Assembly (NCBI GenBank): GCA_934162665.1
Contig: CAKPJN010000008.1
Coordinates: 1-64,000, forward strand
Origin: an uncultured Bacilli bacterium
GTDB lineage: Bacteria; Bacillota_I; Bacilli_A; RF39; UBA660
Direction of reading: 5' to 3'
Length of the DNA stretch: 64,000 nt
Shown here: piece after piece, positions 1 through 7,674 of the stretch
Layout: the number at the start of each line of letters is the position of its first letter
Numbering within the stretch: position 1 is the stretch's first letter
Notes under the pieces: generated by a model
Told to the model about the DNA's origin: nothing
Database searches by the model: none
What the model saw: only the letters and a program-made list of their open reading frames with translations
Made by a program: the position numbers and the translations under genes

Positions 1-76
1 TGGTGGCTCCAGCGGGAATCGAACCAGCGACACAGGGATTTTCAGTCCCTTGCTCTACCGACTGAGCTATGAAGCC
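1..76 (-). tRNA. tRNA-Phe (GAA)
   Basis: The reverse strand folds as a cloverleaf with a 7-bp acceptor stem starting GGCTTCA, a GAA anticodon and an encoded CCA (bases 1-3). It is the last visible gene of the Ser-fMet-Asp-Phe cluster; the cluster may continue beyond the window edge. Confidence 0.95.
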
Positions 77-84
77 AAAAATAA

Positions 85-161
85 TGGCGGTCTCAACGGG
101 ACTCGAACCCGCGATCTTCTGCGTGACAGGCAGACGTGTTAACCAGCTGCACCATGAGACC
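85..161 (-). tRNA. tRNA-Asp (GTC)
   Basis: Reverse-strand cloverleaf with acceptor GGTCTCA paired to TGAGACC, anticodon GTC, discriminator G and encoded CCA (85-87). It sits 8 bp from tRNA-Phe and 4 bp from tRNA-fMet in the same transcription unit. Confidence 0.95.
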
Positions 162-165
162 AAAT

Positions 166-242
166 TGGTTGCGGGAAGAGGATTCGAACCTCTGACCTTC
201 GGGTTATGAGCCCAACGAGCTACCAAACTGCTCCATCCCGCG
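166..242 (-). tRNA. Initiator tRNA-fMet (CAT)
   Basis: Reverse-strand cloverleaf with CAT anticodon. The acceptor stem begins with C1 opposite A72, an unpaired first position that is the hallmark of bacterial initiator tRNA. CCA is encoded. Confidence 0.95.
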
Positions 243-253
243 ATATAAATAAG

Positions 254-346
254 TGGCGGAGGAAAAGGGATTCGAACCCCTGCGCCGCTTGCACGACCTT
301 CCGGTTTTCAAGACCGGTCCCTTCAACCAGACTTGGGTATTCCTCC
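254..346 (-). tRNA. tRNA-Ser (TGA)
   Basis: A 93-nt reverse-strand tRNA with the long variable arm of a class II tRNA, anticodon TGA, acceptor GGAGGAA and encoded CCA (254-256). It is the first gene of its cluster, directly downstream of the promoter at 379-408. Confidence 0.95.
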
Positions 347-378
347 AGTTAATATCACTTAACTTAAGCGACATATAG

Positions 379-408
379 ATTATAACATAGTAAAATTAGT
401 CATGTCAA
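379..408 (-). promoter_or_regulatory. SigA-type promoter of the Ser-fMet-Asp-Phe tRNA cluster
   Basis: On the minus strand there is a perfect TTGACA (-35, 403-408), an 18-bp spacer and a perfect TATAAT (-10, 379-384), about 33 bp before tRNA-Ser. This suggests strong constitutive transcription. Confidence 0.8.
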
Positions 409-723
409 CAATAAATTTATAACTTTTTTACTTTTGTTTCAATATAATATATAATTTACTATAATTATAGTTTAATTATATATCATTTATGAATATTTTA
501 TTAGTTATTAAATTCTAGACAGAATAATATATAACAATTTCCTGATATTTTTTTCAAAAGTTAAATTGCTCTTTTTAAGCTATTTATTTTGATATTCGGA
601 ATTCTACTAATTTCCATGTATTATTTAATTATCTTGTTGCGTAATTTTATAATTATTATTGTTATTTACATAAGGGCCACGAAGAAGTGTTATTTATTAT
701 TCTATTTTAAATTTAAATATATT
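409..723. other. AT-rich gene-free spacer between two tRNA clusters
   Basis: Roughly 315 bp with no credible open frame on either strand and no tRNA, rRNA or repeat that I can recognise. It separates the terminator of the upstream tRNA cluster from the promoter of the downstream one. Confidence 0.5.
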
Positions 724-751
724 AAAACCTAAACTTTTATAGTTTAGGTTT
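724..751 (-). terminator. Intrinsic terminator of the Val-to-Leu tRNA cluster
   Basis: A perfect 10-bp stem (725-734 with 742-751) with a 7-nt loop lies just after tRNA-Leu on the minus strand. It is followed by a short, imperfect T-rich tail. Confidence 0.65.
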
Positions 752-761
752 CTTATCAAAT

Positions 762-850
762 TGGTGCCTAAGGCCGGACTTGAACCGGCACGAGGGTTGA
801 TTCTCGCAGGATTTTAAGTCCTGTGCGTCTACCAATTCCGCCACTCAGGC
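762..850 (-). tRNA. tRNA-Leu (TAA)
   Basis: An 89-nt class II reverse-strand tRNA with a long variable arm, acceptor GCCTGAG, TAA anticodon and encoded CCA (762-764). Last gene of the six-tRNA cluster. Confidence 0.95.
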
Positions 851-855
851 AACAA

Positions 856-931
856 TGGTGACCTGTATGAGATTCGAACTCATGACCCTTTGATTAAAAG
901 TCAAATGCTCTACCAACTGAGCTAACAGATC
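856..931 (-). tRNA. tRNA-Lys (TTT)
   Basis: Reverse-strand cloverleaf with anticodon TTT, acceptor GATCTGT paired with ACAGGTC (one G-T pair) and encoded CCA (856-858). Confidence 0.95.
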
Positions 932-944
932 ATATCAATAAAAA

Positions 945-1019
945 TGGCTGCCTCGGTTAGATTCGAACTAACGCATGTCAGAGTCAAAGTCTGATGCCTT
1001 ACCACTTGGCTACGAGGCA
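945..1019 (-). tRNA. tRNA-Gln (TTG)
   Basis: Reverse-strand cloverleaf with anticodon TTG, acceptor TGCCTCG and encoded CCA (945-947). Confidence 0.95.
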
Positions 1020-1026
1020 ATTTAAG

Positions 1027-1110
1027 TGGTGGAGAGAGATGGATTCGAACCATCGAACCCGAAGGAACAGATTTACAGTCTGTCGCGTTTAGCCACTTCG
1101 CTACCTCTCC
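1027..1110 (-). tRNA. tRNA-Tyr (GTA)
   Basis: An 84-nt reverse-strand tRNA with anticodon GTA, the long variable arm usual for bacterial tRNA-Tyr, acceptor GGAGAGG and encoded CCA (1027-1029). Confidence 0.95.
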
Positions 1111-1117
1111 AAAAAAA

Positions 1118-1193
1118 TGGTGCCGAAACCAGGACTTGAACCCGGAACCTACTGATTACAAATCAGTTGCTCTACCAATTGAGCTATTTCGGC
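1118..1193 (-). tRNA. tRNA-Thr (TGT)
   Basis: Reverse-strand cloverleaf with anticodon TGT, acceptor GCCGAAA and encoded CCA (1118-1120). One base separates it from tRNA-Val. Confidence 0.95.
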
Positions 1194-1194
1194 A

Positions 1195-1271
1195 TGGTGG
1201 GCGATATAGGACTCGAACCTATGACCCCTTGCTTGTAAGGCAAGTGCTCTAACCAACTGAGCTAATCGCCC
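1195..1271 (-). tRNA. tRNA-Val (TAC)
   Basis: Reverse-strand cloverleaf with anticodon TAC, acceptor GGGCGAT and encoded CCA (1195-1197). First gene of the Val-Thr-Tyr-Gln-Lys-Leu cluster. Confidence 0.95.
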
Positions 1272-1295
1272 ATAAAACATCAGTTGACATAATTA

Positions 1296-1324
1296 AATAT
1301 ATCAATTTATACTTTGTTTGTCAA
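1296..1324 (-). promoter_or_regulatory. SigA-type promoter of the six-tRNA cluster
   Basis: Minus-strand TTGACA (1319-1324), a 17-bp spacer and TATATT (1296-1301) lie about 25 bp ahead of tRNA-Val. Confidence 0.7.
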
Positions 1325-1342
1325 TAGTAATATTTTAATTTT

Positions 1343-1711
1343 TTAATTTTTTTTGTTTTTTTCTAGAATTTCTTGTTCTTTCTCTAGAATCCATTCATTT
1401 AGTTTTATTCTAAGTGTAGAAAAACCTGATTCTGTTTCCTTAATTTTAACTCTTTTCTTTTTAGTAAATCTATAATCAATATCTTTTATGCTTAATTTAA
1501 GATGAAAATTTTCATCATCACATTCAATAACTTTAACTTTAATAGTTTCACCAATATTTACATAATCGCTTATGTTTTTTACAAATGAATTAGATATTTC
1601 TGAAATGTGAATTAAACCACTATAGTACTCATCTAGGCCTATAAAAATGCCATAATTTTCTATACCTGTTACACATCCAGTTACAATATCTCCTTTTCTA
1701 TATTTTGTCAT
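1343..1711 (-). CDS. S1 RNA-binding domain protein (YugI/GSP13/CvfD-like)
   Basis: A 122-residue protein whose first ~75 residues form one S1 OB-fold: it opens KGDIVTGCVTGIENYGIFI, then GLIHISEIS and a GETIKVKVIECD strand. A basic, helical tail follows. Size and layout match the small single-S1 proteins of Bacillota (B. subtilis YugI/general stress protein 13, CvfD), which associate with ribosomes and influence translation or mRNA. Start ATG has an appropriate GGAAGGTG-like ribosome site. It is a single-gene unit divergent from the NifU-like gene. The family call is firm; the exact cellular role is inference. Confidence 0.8.
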   Translation of the reverse strand: MTKYRKGDIVTGCVTGIENYGIFIGLDEYYSGLIHISEISNSFVKNISDYVNIGETIKVKVIECDDENFHLKLSIKDIDYRFTKKKRVKIKETESGFSTLRIKLNEWILEKEQEILEKNKKN

Positions 1712-1815
1712 GTTAATACACCTTCCGAGTAAATTATAACATTAAAAAACACTTATCTCAAGAATTATTATTTACTATTGTTAAAATTATAGTATAATAT
1801 ATTTGGTGATTATAT

Positions 1816-2052
1816 ATGAATAGTGAAAATATTGTTATTAAAATCAATTCAGTTATAGATAAATTAAGACCATTTTTAATTCAAGATGGTGGTAATTTAG
1901 AATTCATAAAATATGAAGACAATATTGTTTATGTTAGGCTTACTGGTGCTTGTAGTGAATGTTCTATGATGGATATAACTCTAAAAGATGGCATTGAACA
2001 ATTGATTATGAATGAAATACCTGAGGTTAAAGAAGTTAAAAATGTTATTTAA
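1816..2052 (+). CDS. NifU C-terminal-domain Fe-S carrier (YutI/Nfu-like)
   Basis: A 78-residue protein consisting only of the NifU C-terminal domain. It has the RPFLIQDGGN opening, the cluster-binding pair Cys46-x-x-Cys49 in GACSECSMM, and the TLKDGIEQ helix. Nfu proteins hold a [4Fe-4S] cluster between two subunits and hand it to target enzymes in the cytoplasm. Length is normal for the B. subtilis YutI type. The gene ends in its own terminator, convergent with a YutH-like gene; YutH and YutI are neighbours in B. subtilis as well, which supports both calls. Confidence 0.9.
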   Translation: MNSENIVIKINSVIDKLRPFLIQDGGNLEFIKYEDNIVYVRLTGACSECSMMDITLKDGIEQLIMNEIPEVKEVKNVI

Positions 2053-2064
2053 TAACATTTTTTT
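2041..2064 (+). terminator. Terminator overlapping the stop codon of the YutI-like gene
   Basis: A perfect 8-bp stem (2041-2048 with 2052-2059) with a TTA loop, followed by a T-run. The stop codon TAA (2050-2052) lies in the loop and stem. Confidence 0.75.
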
Positions 2065-2941
2065 ATATCCAATCTATCTTTTGAATTTTATTTTTTTTAT
2101 TTATTATATTATATATAGTATTTATAAATTTTTCATATTCGTCTATTCTTTTAATAATTTCTGTTAATTCATTCTCTTTAGCGCTTTCATTTATTATCTT
2201 TTCATAAATGTCAAAGTAAAAGCTAGGATAAAACATTCTTCCATATAATAGTCTATAACTAAATTTAGAAAAATTTAATTTGATAATAAAACTTTCTAAA
2301 TTAAAATTAATATATTCTTTACTTATAAATAAATATTTTAAATATTCACTAATGTCTCTAGCCTTATAGTCAAATACTATATTAAATGGATGATAGTAAT
2401 TATTATTTTCAATTCTTTTATGACATACACATAATATGTCTTTATTTGTTTTTTGCTCATTATTTATAGTATCTCTTATATAAGATATAGCTGTCTCCGT
2501 CATACCTATATAATAATCTATTGATTCTGAAATTAGCTTATATTTTTCTTCTAAGTGATTTAATTGATATTCAAAATAATCTATTTTATTACTCCATAGT
2601 AAACACCAATTTGATCTATCTAAGCGATATACTGCTTTTGGTATATCAATAGTCCTTAATATTTCATTGTATATTGTCGGATTAATATTAGTCTCTTTTT
2701 TTAACATTATATAATTTTGCCCATTAATATTAGTAATAGGCGTTTTATCCTTATTACCAATAATCTTATGGTATTTATTATTTTCAAAATTTAGATTCAT
2801 TATTTCTTTTAATTCATCTATATTTATTTTCAAAGGTTCAAATAAGTATATTTTATCATTGTATTCAACTCTATAGGTATCATTCATTTTATAGACAGAT
2901 ATATTATCTATTTCATAGTAATACATAATAGCATTTTTCAT
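2063..2941 (-). CDS. Putative YutH/CotS-family spore coat kinase-like protein
   Basis: About 292 residues. I do not see a canonical kinase signature, but the middle part (a tryptophan-rich LDRSNWCLLWSNKIDY stretch, then a YYIGMTETAISYI segment) and the all-helical C-terminus resemble the degenerate aminoglycoside-phosphotransferase fold of the YutH/CotS spore coat group. Context agrees: it is tail-to-tail with a YutI homologue, and sporulation genes yunB and sigG lie a few kb away. The ATG at 2941 was preferred over 2950 because GGATG lies at a better distance. Without a structure prediction the assignment remains tentative; it could be an unrelated hypothetical. Confidence 0.45.
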   Translation of the reverse strand: MKNAIMYYYEIDNISVYKMNDTYRVEYNDKIYLFEPLKINIDELKEIMNLNFENNKYHKIIGNKDKTPITNINGQNYIMLKKETNINPTIYNEILRTIDIPKAVYRLDRSNWCLLWSNKIDYFEYQLNHLEEKYKLISESIDYYIGMTETAISYIRDTINNEQKTNKDILCVCHKRIENNNYYHPFNIVFDYKARDISEYLKYLFISKEYINFNLESFIIKLNFSKFSYRLLYGRMFYPSFYFDIYEKIINESAKENELTEIIKRIDEYEKFINTIYNIINKKNKIQKIDWI

Positions 2942-2999
2942 AAGCATCATCCATTAAAGTATATGCGAATTTTTTTTGTTAAAAACAAAAAAAGAAAAT

Positions 3000-4265
3000 T
3001 TATTTTGAATTTCCTTCTTTTGTAACTTCTGATGTATTTTCATCTGTAGTACCATTTAATTGACTTAACATGTCTTCTATTGATTTAGTATAATCATTTG
3101 CCATTTCTGCACTCTTTGCAGCTTTTCTTGCTTGGGCATTCATTTCTTCTATTTTTTTGTTTTCTTCATCTATTTTTCTTTGATAGTCTTCTTTAGCTCT
3201 TAATGCTGCAGCTTTAGCTATTTCCTCTGCTTTTTGTGCTGATAATGCTTCTTCTTGAGCTCTTTGTCTAGCCTCTTTAACTTTTAGTAATTCTTGTCTA
3301 TAGTTATTTAAATCATTAATATTTAGATCAGTTGTTTTAAAACTTTCATTTGGTGTTTCAACATTTGAAAAATCATACATTTTGCTTTTTTTATCTGCAC
3401 TGTACTCAACAATTGTTCCATCTGGTTTAACAATTGTTTCATTCTTTTGAGAATTGTTGGTTTTTTCTAATTCTTCTGATGAATTTCTATCTTTATTCAT
3501 TATGTAATCTAGTAAAGCTTCTTTATTGTTAGAATTTGCCACTGTAGTTGTTTTCTCAGATTCTTCAACACTATTAGCTTGTTGATTATCATCATTTGCT
3601 ATATTTTCTTCTACTATATTTTTATCTGCTGGAAGATATTCTCTAATGTTATTTTGCGCATTTTCTATTTCTTCATCTGTCATACCAGGTGTGTTGAAGA
3701 CATTTTCTTCTTTAGAATTAATTGGCAAATCTTGGATTATTTCATTGTTTTCTTTATTAGAGCCAAACCCTTTTAATTCATCACTAATATTATCACTCAT
3801 AGTACTATCATTATCACTCATAGTACTATCATTATCTTTTGTATCTGAGTTTGCATTATTTATAAAAATATCATCTCTTGCTTCTGGTGTAAGAATATAT
3901 TTTTTACCATTAAATTTGAAATTTTCAAACATAATTTCTTTTAACTTTATAGCACGTGCTTTTATTGCATATTTACTTTTATAATCGGCATCTATTAATA
4001 AATTTAATTTATCTTTAAGTTTTTCATATTTAAGGATTGCTCTTTGTATTTTCTTAATTTCTCGTTTCGTTCCAATTGCTTTTTCATCATTTGTTTTTGA
4101 TAATTCAGCATTCATCAAATAACTTTCAACTTTTAGAACTTTTCTTTGTAGTCTGTACCATTTTTTAATCGCTTTAGTTGTCATTTCTGAAAACTTAATT
4201 TTTTTTGGTACAGCTTCTATTTTAACTTCTCCATAATCAACTGTTTTTGCTTCTACATTATCCAT
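3000..4265 (-). CDS. Hypothetical acidic coiled-coil protein
   Basis: 421 residues, no family recognised. Residues 1-130 are basic and helical (KKWYRLQRKVLKVESYL and similar). A low-complexity Asn/Asp/Glu/Ser-rich middle (~130-310) includes a tandem DNDSTMS duplication. Residues ~325-405 form an Ala/Glu/Lys coiled coil (KVKEARQRAQEEALSAQKAE). A strong AAGGAGG site precedes the start. It lies 21 bp downstream of the DUF1292 gene and is probably cotranscribed. No signal peptide or membrane segment is visible, so it is likely a cytoplasmic scaffold-like protein, but function is unknown. Confidence 0.6.
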   Translation of the reverse strand: MDNVEAKTVDYGEVKIEAVPKKIKFSEMTTKAIKKWYRLQRKVLKVESYLMNAELSKTNDEKAIGTKREIKKIQRAILKYEKLKDKLNLLIDADYKSKYAIKARAIKLKEIMFENFKFNGKKYILTPEARDDIFINNANSDTKDNDSTMSDNDSTMSDNISDELKGFGSNKENNEIIQDLPINSKEENVFNTPGMTDEEIENAQNNIREYLPADKNIVEENIANDDNQQANSVEESEKTTTVANSNNKEALLDYIMNKDRNSSEELEKTNNSQKNETIVKPDGTIVEYSADKKSKMYDFSNVETPNESFKTTDLNINDLNNYRQELLKVKEARQRAQEEALSAQKAEEIAKAAALRAKEDYQRKIDEENKKIEEMNAQARKAAKSAEMANDYTKSIEDMLSQLNGTTDENTSEVTKEGNSK

Positions 4266-4286
4266 AATATTGAACCTCCTTAATAA

Positions 4287-4571
4287 TTATTCTTGATCTG
4301 ATTTTGATAATTCACGTAATACATCTTTTATACGAGCCCATTCTTCTTCATCTTCTACACCTAAGAATCTTGGTTCTCCAGTTGAACGATCTACATTTGA
4401 TACATAAACTGTTATATTTCCGTTTTCGTCTTTTTCATTTTTTGTATAAATTACATATTCCTTTTTGTTATCCTTAAATTCGAATGCAAGAACAACCTCT
4501 ACTTCTTCCTTTGTTCCATCCTCATTTATAATAGTCATCATTTGTTTTTCTTCTTTATCTTCTATATTCAT
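4287..4571 (-). CDS. DUF1292 family protein (YrzB-like)
   Basis: A 94-residue, very acidic protein with the DUF1292 pattern: an opening strand with NEDGTKEEVEVVLAFEF, then KEYVIYT, a VYVSNVD strand and the EEEWARIKDVL C-terminal helix. DUF1292 proteins are small cytoplasmic Bacillota proteins of unknown function, often next to the Holliday-junction nuclease gene yrrK; that neighbour is absent here. A GGGAGG ribosome site fits the start. Probably heads a two-gene unit with the coiled-coil gene downstream. Confidence 0.8.
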   Translation of the reverse strand: MNIEDKEEKQMMTIINEDGTKEEVEVVLAFEFKDNKKEYVIYTKNEKDENGNITVYVSNVDRSTGEPRFLGVEDEEEWARIKDVLRELSKSDQE

Positions 4572-4628
4572 ATAATATTGTCCTCCCTATATCCTCTTAT
4601 ATATCAATTTTACCATATTTTTTAATAA

Positions 4629-4916
4629 TTACAACCTTTTTGTTGCTTTTTTTAATAAAAATGTTTTTGCCCCAAAGCTACAATAGTTTGTTTTATATTC
4701 TTCTAAACGTTTAACATCATTGATTTTAGTAGCTAATTCATTGTTACTTTCATAAAAACCCTTTAGGCGTAGTCCATCGTATGAATAATCACCAAAAATG
4801 TAATCATATGGATAGAAATAATCTGTACATTTGTTGGTAAATTCTTCTTGATTAAAACAATTCCTATCATTTTCTATTAGTTCATATTCAATATTGTCTA
4901 TTTTTATTTTCTTCAT
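4629..4916 (-). CDS. YutD family protein (DUF1027)
   Basis: A 95-residue protein with the YutD pattern: an N-terminal ELIENDRNCFNQEEF, the FYPYDYIFGDYSYDGLRLKG core and a YCSFGAKTFLLKK end. The ATG at 4916 was chosen because AGAGGTG lies just upstream; an in-frame ATG at 4943 lacks a site. In B. subtilis yutD lies in the yut-yun region with yutI, yutH and yunB, all of which have counterparts in this window. Molecular function of the family is not established. Confidence 0.85.
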   Translation of the reverse strand: MKKIKIDNIEYELIENDRNCFNQEEFTNKCTDYFYPYDYIFGDYSYDGLRLKGFYESNNELATKINDVKRLEEYKTNYCSFGAKTFLLKKATKRL

Positions 4917-4945
4917 TATTACACCTCTTTTATATTTTATCACAT

Positions 4946-5668
4946 TTAATTGGTAATTGGTAGGCTATAGGAATTTGAGTTTTCTACTAGACCATTTTGA
5001 TAATAATAATTAGGAATTTTTCCTTGAATTACTTTCATTGTTAATGGGATATCAACAGCTACTTTTATCTCCTTTGTCATCATTGGCATTGTAATTCGTT
5101 CATCTATTTCTATATGAATATTGACTTCTAGAAAAAGATTATTTATACCATATGATTTTACTTTTGTATTTAAATTTGTTACTACTGCACCTACAAATGA
5201 TAATTTAATTGGAATAGTTGGTCCTATATTTGCAAGTAATGAATTTGAAAATATTGAAGATGTTGGCAGTTCACAAACTACACCGCTTTTTACTTTAGAA
5301 AAATTTTTCCCCTTAAGACTATCTGAAACATTTAAATTATCAATTTTTCCGTGTTCTAAGTTAAGTAACTCATCCTGAACATTTTTTGTTATTTTTTCTA
5401 ATAGATTATTTACCTTTTTTGTATTATAGTCTAACATTTGGATATTACCTGATGAATCTTTTTCTACTTTAAATAAATCTTCATCAATATTTTTTGCTAT
5501 ATTTCTGCTTACTGATGAATTTATTAGAATAGTGGTGAAACGTTTTGCTTCAACTGTTGAATATCTATATATAATAGGATTCACTTTTGTTGCTATTAAT
5601 TTTATTAAAAAAAAAGAAGATAGAAATGCCATAATTAAAGTATTTATAATTATTTTTTTAGGATTCAT
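4946..5668 (-). CDS. yunB: Sporulation protein YunB
   Basis: A 240-residue protein with an uncleaved N-terminal membrane segment (~6-26) followed by an extracytoplasmic domain. It contains the family-typical VNPIIYRYSTVEAKRF and GVVCELPTSSIFSNSLLANIG-like stretch, then a GINNLFLEVNIHI strand. YunB is SigE-controlled in B. subtilis and needed for efficient sporulation; its biochemical role is unknown. The start codon overlaps the stop codon of the PRC-barrel gene by four bases (ATGA), and it has no clear ribosome site of its own, so translational coupling is likely. It sits downstream of a SigG-like gene. Confidence 0.85.
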   Translation of the reverse strand: MNPKKIIINTLIMAFLSSFFLIKLIATKVNPIIYRYSTVEAKRFTTILINSSVSRNIAKNIDEDLFKVEKDSSGNIQMLDYNTKKVNNLLEKITKNVQDELLNLEHGKIDNLNVSDSLKGKNFSKVKSGVVCELPTSSIFSNSLLANIGPTIPIKLSFVGAVVTNLNTKVKSYGINNLFLEVNIHIEIDERITMPMMTKEIKVAVDIPLTMKVIQGKIPNYYYQNGLVENSNSYSLPITN

Positions 5669-5895
5669 TTTATACTTAAATTAACTAAAATTACATCTTC
5701 ACCTATTTTAGTTATATCTTTCCACAGTATTTTTTTATCACTTTCTCTATTTAAAGAAAAAAAGGTTTTATTAGATTCAATAATTAAAGATTCTACAGTT
5801 CCATCTTCTAATACATTAGCATCAATAATATTTCCAATATTTTTCCCATCAGCAACATTGACAATATTTTTACTTTGTAAATCAGATAAACGCAT
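5665..5895 (-). CDS. PRC-barrel protein of the YlmC/YmxH sporulation family
   Basis: A 76-residue single PRC-barrel domain beginning MRLSDLQSKNIVNVADGKNIG, which is the YlmC/YmxH signature. These small proteins accompany sporulation sigma-factor genes in many Bacillota. The start at 5895 is preferred over an in-frame 5907 codon because GGTGAT sits upstream of it. It lies between sigG and yunB, 27 bp after sigG and overlapping yunB by 4 bp, so the three probably form one operon. Confidence 0.8.
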   Translation of the reverse strand: MRLSDLQSKNIVNVADGKNIGNIIDANVLEDGTVESLIIESNKTFFSLNRESDKKILWKDITKIGEDVILVNLSIK

Positions 5896-5922
5896 ATTTA
5901 TCACCAATAAATTATATGCATT

Positions 5923-6699
5923 TTATTTTAAAACTTTCTTTAACTCTTTAATTGCTCCTTTTTCTAATCTTGAAACTTGAGCTTGACTTATGTTTAAGTC
6001 TTTGGCAATTTCCATTTGTGTCTTTCCCATAACAAATCTTTCATCTAGAATAAATTGTTCTCTATCGTTTAATTTGTTGATAGCATCGTCTACAGCTATT
6101 TTTAATGAAAAGTCATTATTGTTAGCTTTTTTATCCTCTATTTGATCACATAAATATATTGTATCTCCACCATCATTATAAATTGGTTCAAACATACTAA
6201 TAGGATCTTTTAGTGAATCTAATGCATTAACAACATCAAATGGTTGCACAGATAAGCTTTTTGCAATTTCTTCTAATTCTGGTTCACGTCCATTTCTTAA
6301 TAAATATTCTTCTTTATATTTTAGTGCTTTATAAGCAATATCTTTTAAAGATCTGCTAACTCTTATGCTATTATTATCTCTTAAATATCTTCTGACTTCT
6401 CCTAATATCATTGGAACAGCATATGTTGAAAATTTTACCTCATGTGATAAATCAAAATTATCAATAGCTTTCATCAAACCAATACATCCTACCTGAAATA
6501 GATCGTCCATATTTTCACATTTATTATTAAACTTCTTAAGAATTGATAATACTAAACGTAGATTTCCTTCTGCTAACAAATCTCTTGCGAATAAATCACC
6601 TTCATTTTTTTTTACAAATAGTTCATTCATTTCTTGTTGGGATAGTACTGTTAAGTTGCTTGTATCTATTCCACTTATTTCCACTTTATATTTTGCCAT
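5923..6699 (-). CDS. sigG: RNA polymerase sporulation sigma factor SigG
   Basis: 258 residues, the usual length of SigG. The N-terminus KVEISGIDTSNLTVL is the SigG-specific motif. Region 2 follows (LFQVGCIGLMKAIDNF, FSTYAVPMILGEVRRYLRD), then region 3 (GREPELEEIAKSL) and region 4 with an HTH (TQMEIAKDLNISQAQVSRLE). SigG drives late forespore transcription, including DNA-protection and germination genes. A canonical AGGAGG site precedes the ATG. It heads the sigG-ylmC/ymxH-yunB run, a conserved association in spore formers. SigF is the nearest alternative, but the N-terminal motif favours SigG. Confidence 0.9.
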   Translation of the reverse strand: MAKYKVEISGIDTSNLTVLSQQEMNELFVKKNEGDLFARDLLAEGNLRLVLSILKKFNNKCENMDDLFQVGCIGLMKAIDNFDLSHEVKFSTYAVPMILGEVRRYLRDNNSIRVSRSLKDIAYKALKYKEEYLLRNGREPELEEIAKSLSVQPFDVVNALDSLKDPISMFEPIYNDGGDTIYLCDQIEDKKANNNDFSLKIAVDDAINKLNDREQFILDERFVMGKTQMEIAKDLNISQAQVSRLEKGAIKELKKVLK

Positions 6700-6809
6700 A
6701 ATTCCTCCTATAGAAAAATTATGGTCATATTTTTGAAAAGTAATTCATTTTTTATTTATTATTGAAATCGTTGAAAAAAAAAGATATCATTTTAAGAGGA
6801 GATGTTTTT

Positions 6810-7592
6810 ATGAATGAAGAAAATTTAATTAATTATTATAATAAATTTAATGAAGATAAAAGGCTTAATTCTAGACATGGTCAGGTTGAGTTTATTACTT
6901 CTCTTAAATATATTAAAGAGTATTTAAAAGATATGGATAGTCCAAAAATATTGGATATTGGTGCTGGATGTGGTAAATATTCAATTACACTTGCTGACTT
7001 GGGATATGATGTTACAGCTATTGAACTTGTGAAGCATAACCTAAGAGTTATTGAACAAAAAAGTAAAAATGTAAAAGCTTATCAGGGAAATGCACTTGAT
7101 TTATCAAGGTTTTCAGATGAATCGTTTGATCTTGTTTTACTATTTGGACCGATGTATCATCTATGTAATGATAAAGATAAAGTACAAGCTTTGAAAGAGG
7201 CAAAACGAGTTACTAGAAAAGATGGTATTATTATGGTTGCCTATTGTATGAATGATTACTGTGTCATAACACACGGTTTTAAAGATAATAATATTGTAGA
7301 ATGTCTTAATCAAAATATGCTTGATAATGATTATAAATGTCTTTCTAGAGAAACTGATTTATATAGTGTTGTTAGAATTGAAGATATTAATTATATAAAT
7401 CAACAAGTAAAACTATATCGTGAAAAGATTATTACACCAGATGGTCCAGCTAACTATATTAGATCTGTATTAAATAAGATGGATGAGGATACATTTAATA
7501 TATTTTTAGATTATCATTTAAAGACGTGTGAGCGAAGTGATATGATAGGAGCCGCTGCACATACACTTGATATATTAAGAAAAAATGATTAA
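6810..7592 (+). CDS. Class I SAM-dependent methyltransferase
   Basis: About 260 residues. Motif I is ILDIGAGCGKYSITL (~residues 48-62), followed by an acidic DVTAIEL motif II and a DLVLLFGPMYHL motif typical of small-molecule methyltransferases of the UbiE/Methyltransf_11-25 type. A C-terminal helical cap with GAAAHTL follows. The ATG at 6810 is supported by AAGAGGAGA just upstream; an earlier in-frame start at 6762 lacks a site. Cytoplasmic, monocistronic, and convergent with the TtcA-like gene. The substrate cannot be told from sequence. Confidence 0.85.
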   Translation: MNEENLINYYNKFNEDKRLNSRHGQVEFITSLKYIKEYLKDMDSPKILDIGAGCGKYSITLADLGYDVTAIELVKHNLRVIEQKSKNVKAYQGNALDLSRFSDESFDLVLLFGPMYHLCNDKDKVQALKEAKRVTRKDGIIMVAYCMNDYCVITHGFKDNNIVECLNQNMLDNDYKCLSRETDLYSVVRIEDINYINQQVKLYREKIITPDGPANYIRSVLNKMDEDTFNIFLDYHLKTCERSDMIGAAAHTLDILRKND

Positions 7593-7630
7593 ATTATGAA
7601 ATAACCACAAAACTTTATTATAGTTATTAT

Positions 7631-7669
7631 AAAAATACAAAAGATTAAAAATTAACCTTTTGTATTTTT
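7631..7669. terminator. Bidirectional terminator between convergent genes
   Basis: A 13-bp perfect stem (7631-7643 with 7657-7669) with A-runs on one side and T-runs on the other, so it can serve both the methyltransferase gene and the TtcA-like gene. Confidence 0.85.
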
Positions 7670-7674
7670 ATATA

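Noticed and set aside
409..723. Possible rRNA or small RNA in the gap between tRNA clusters
   Set aside because: No conserved rRNA segments or terminator-promoter pair apart from those of the tRNA clusters.
3579..3984. Plus-strand open frames inside the coiled-coil gene
   Set aside because: They have no ribosome sites and are antisense shadows of the minus-strand gene, which has a strong site.
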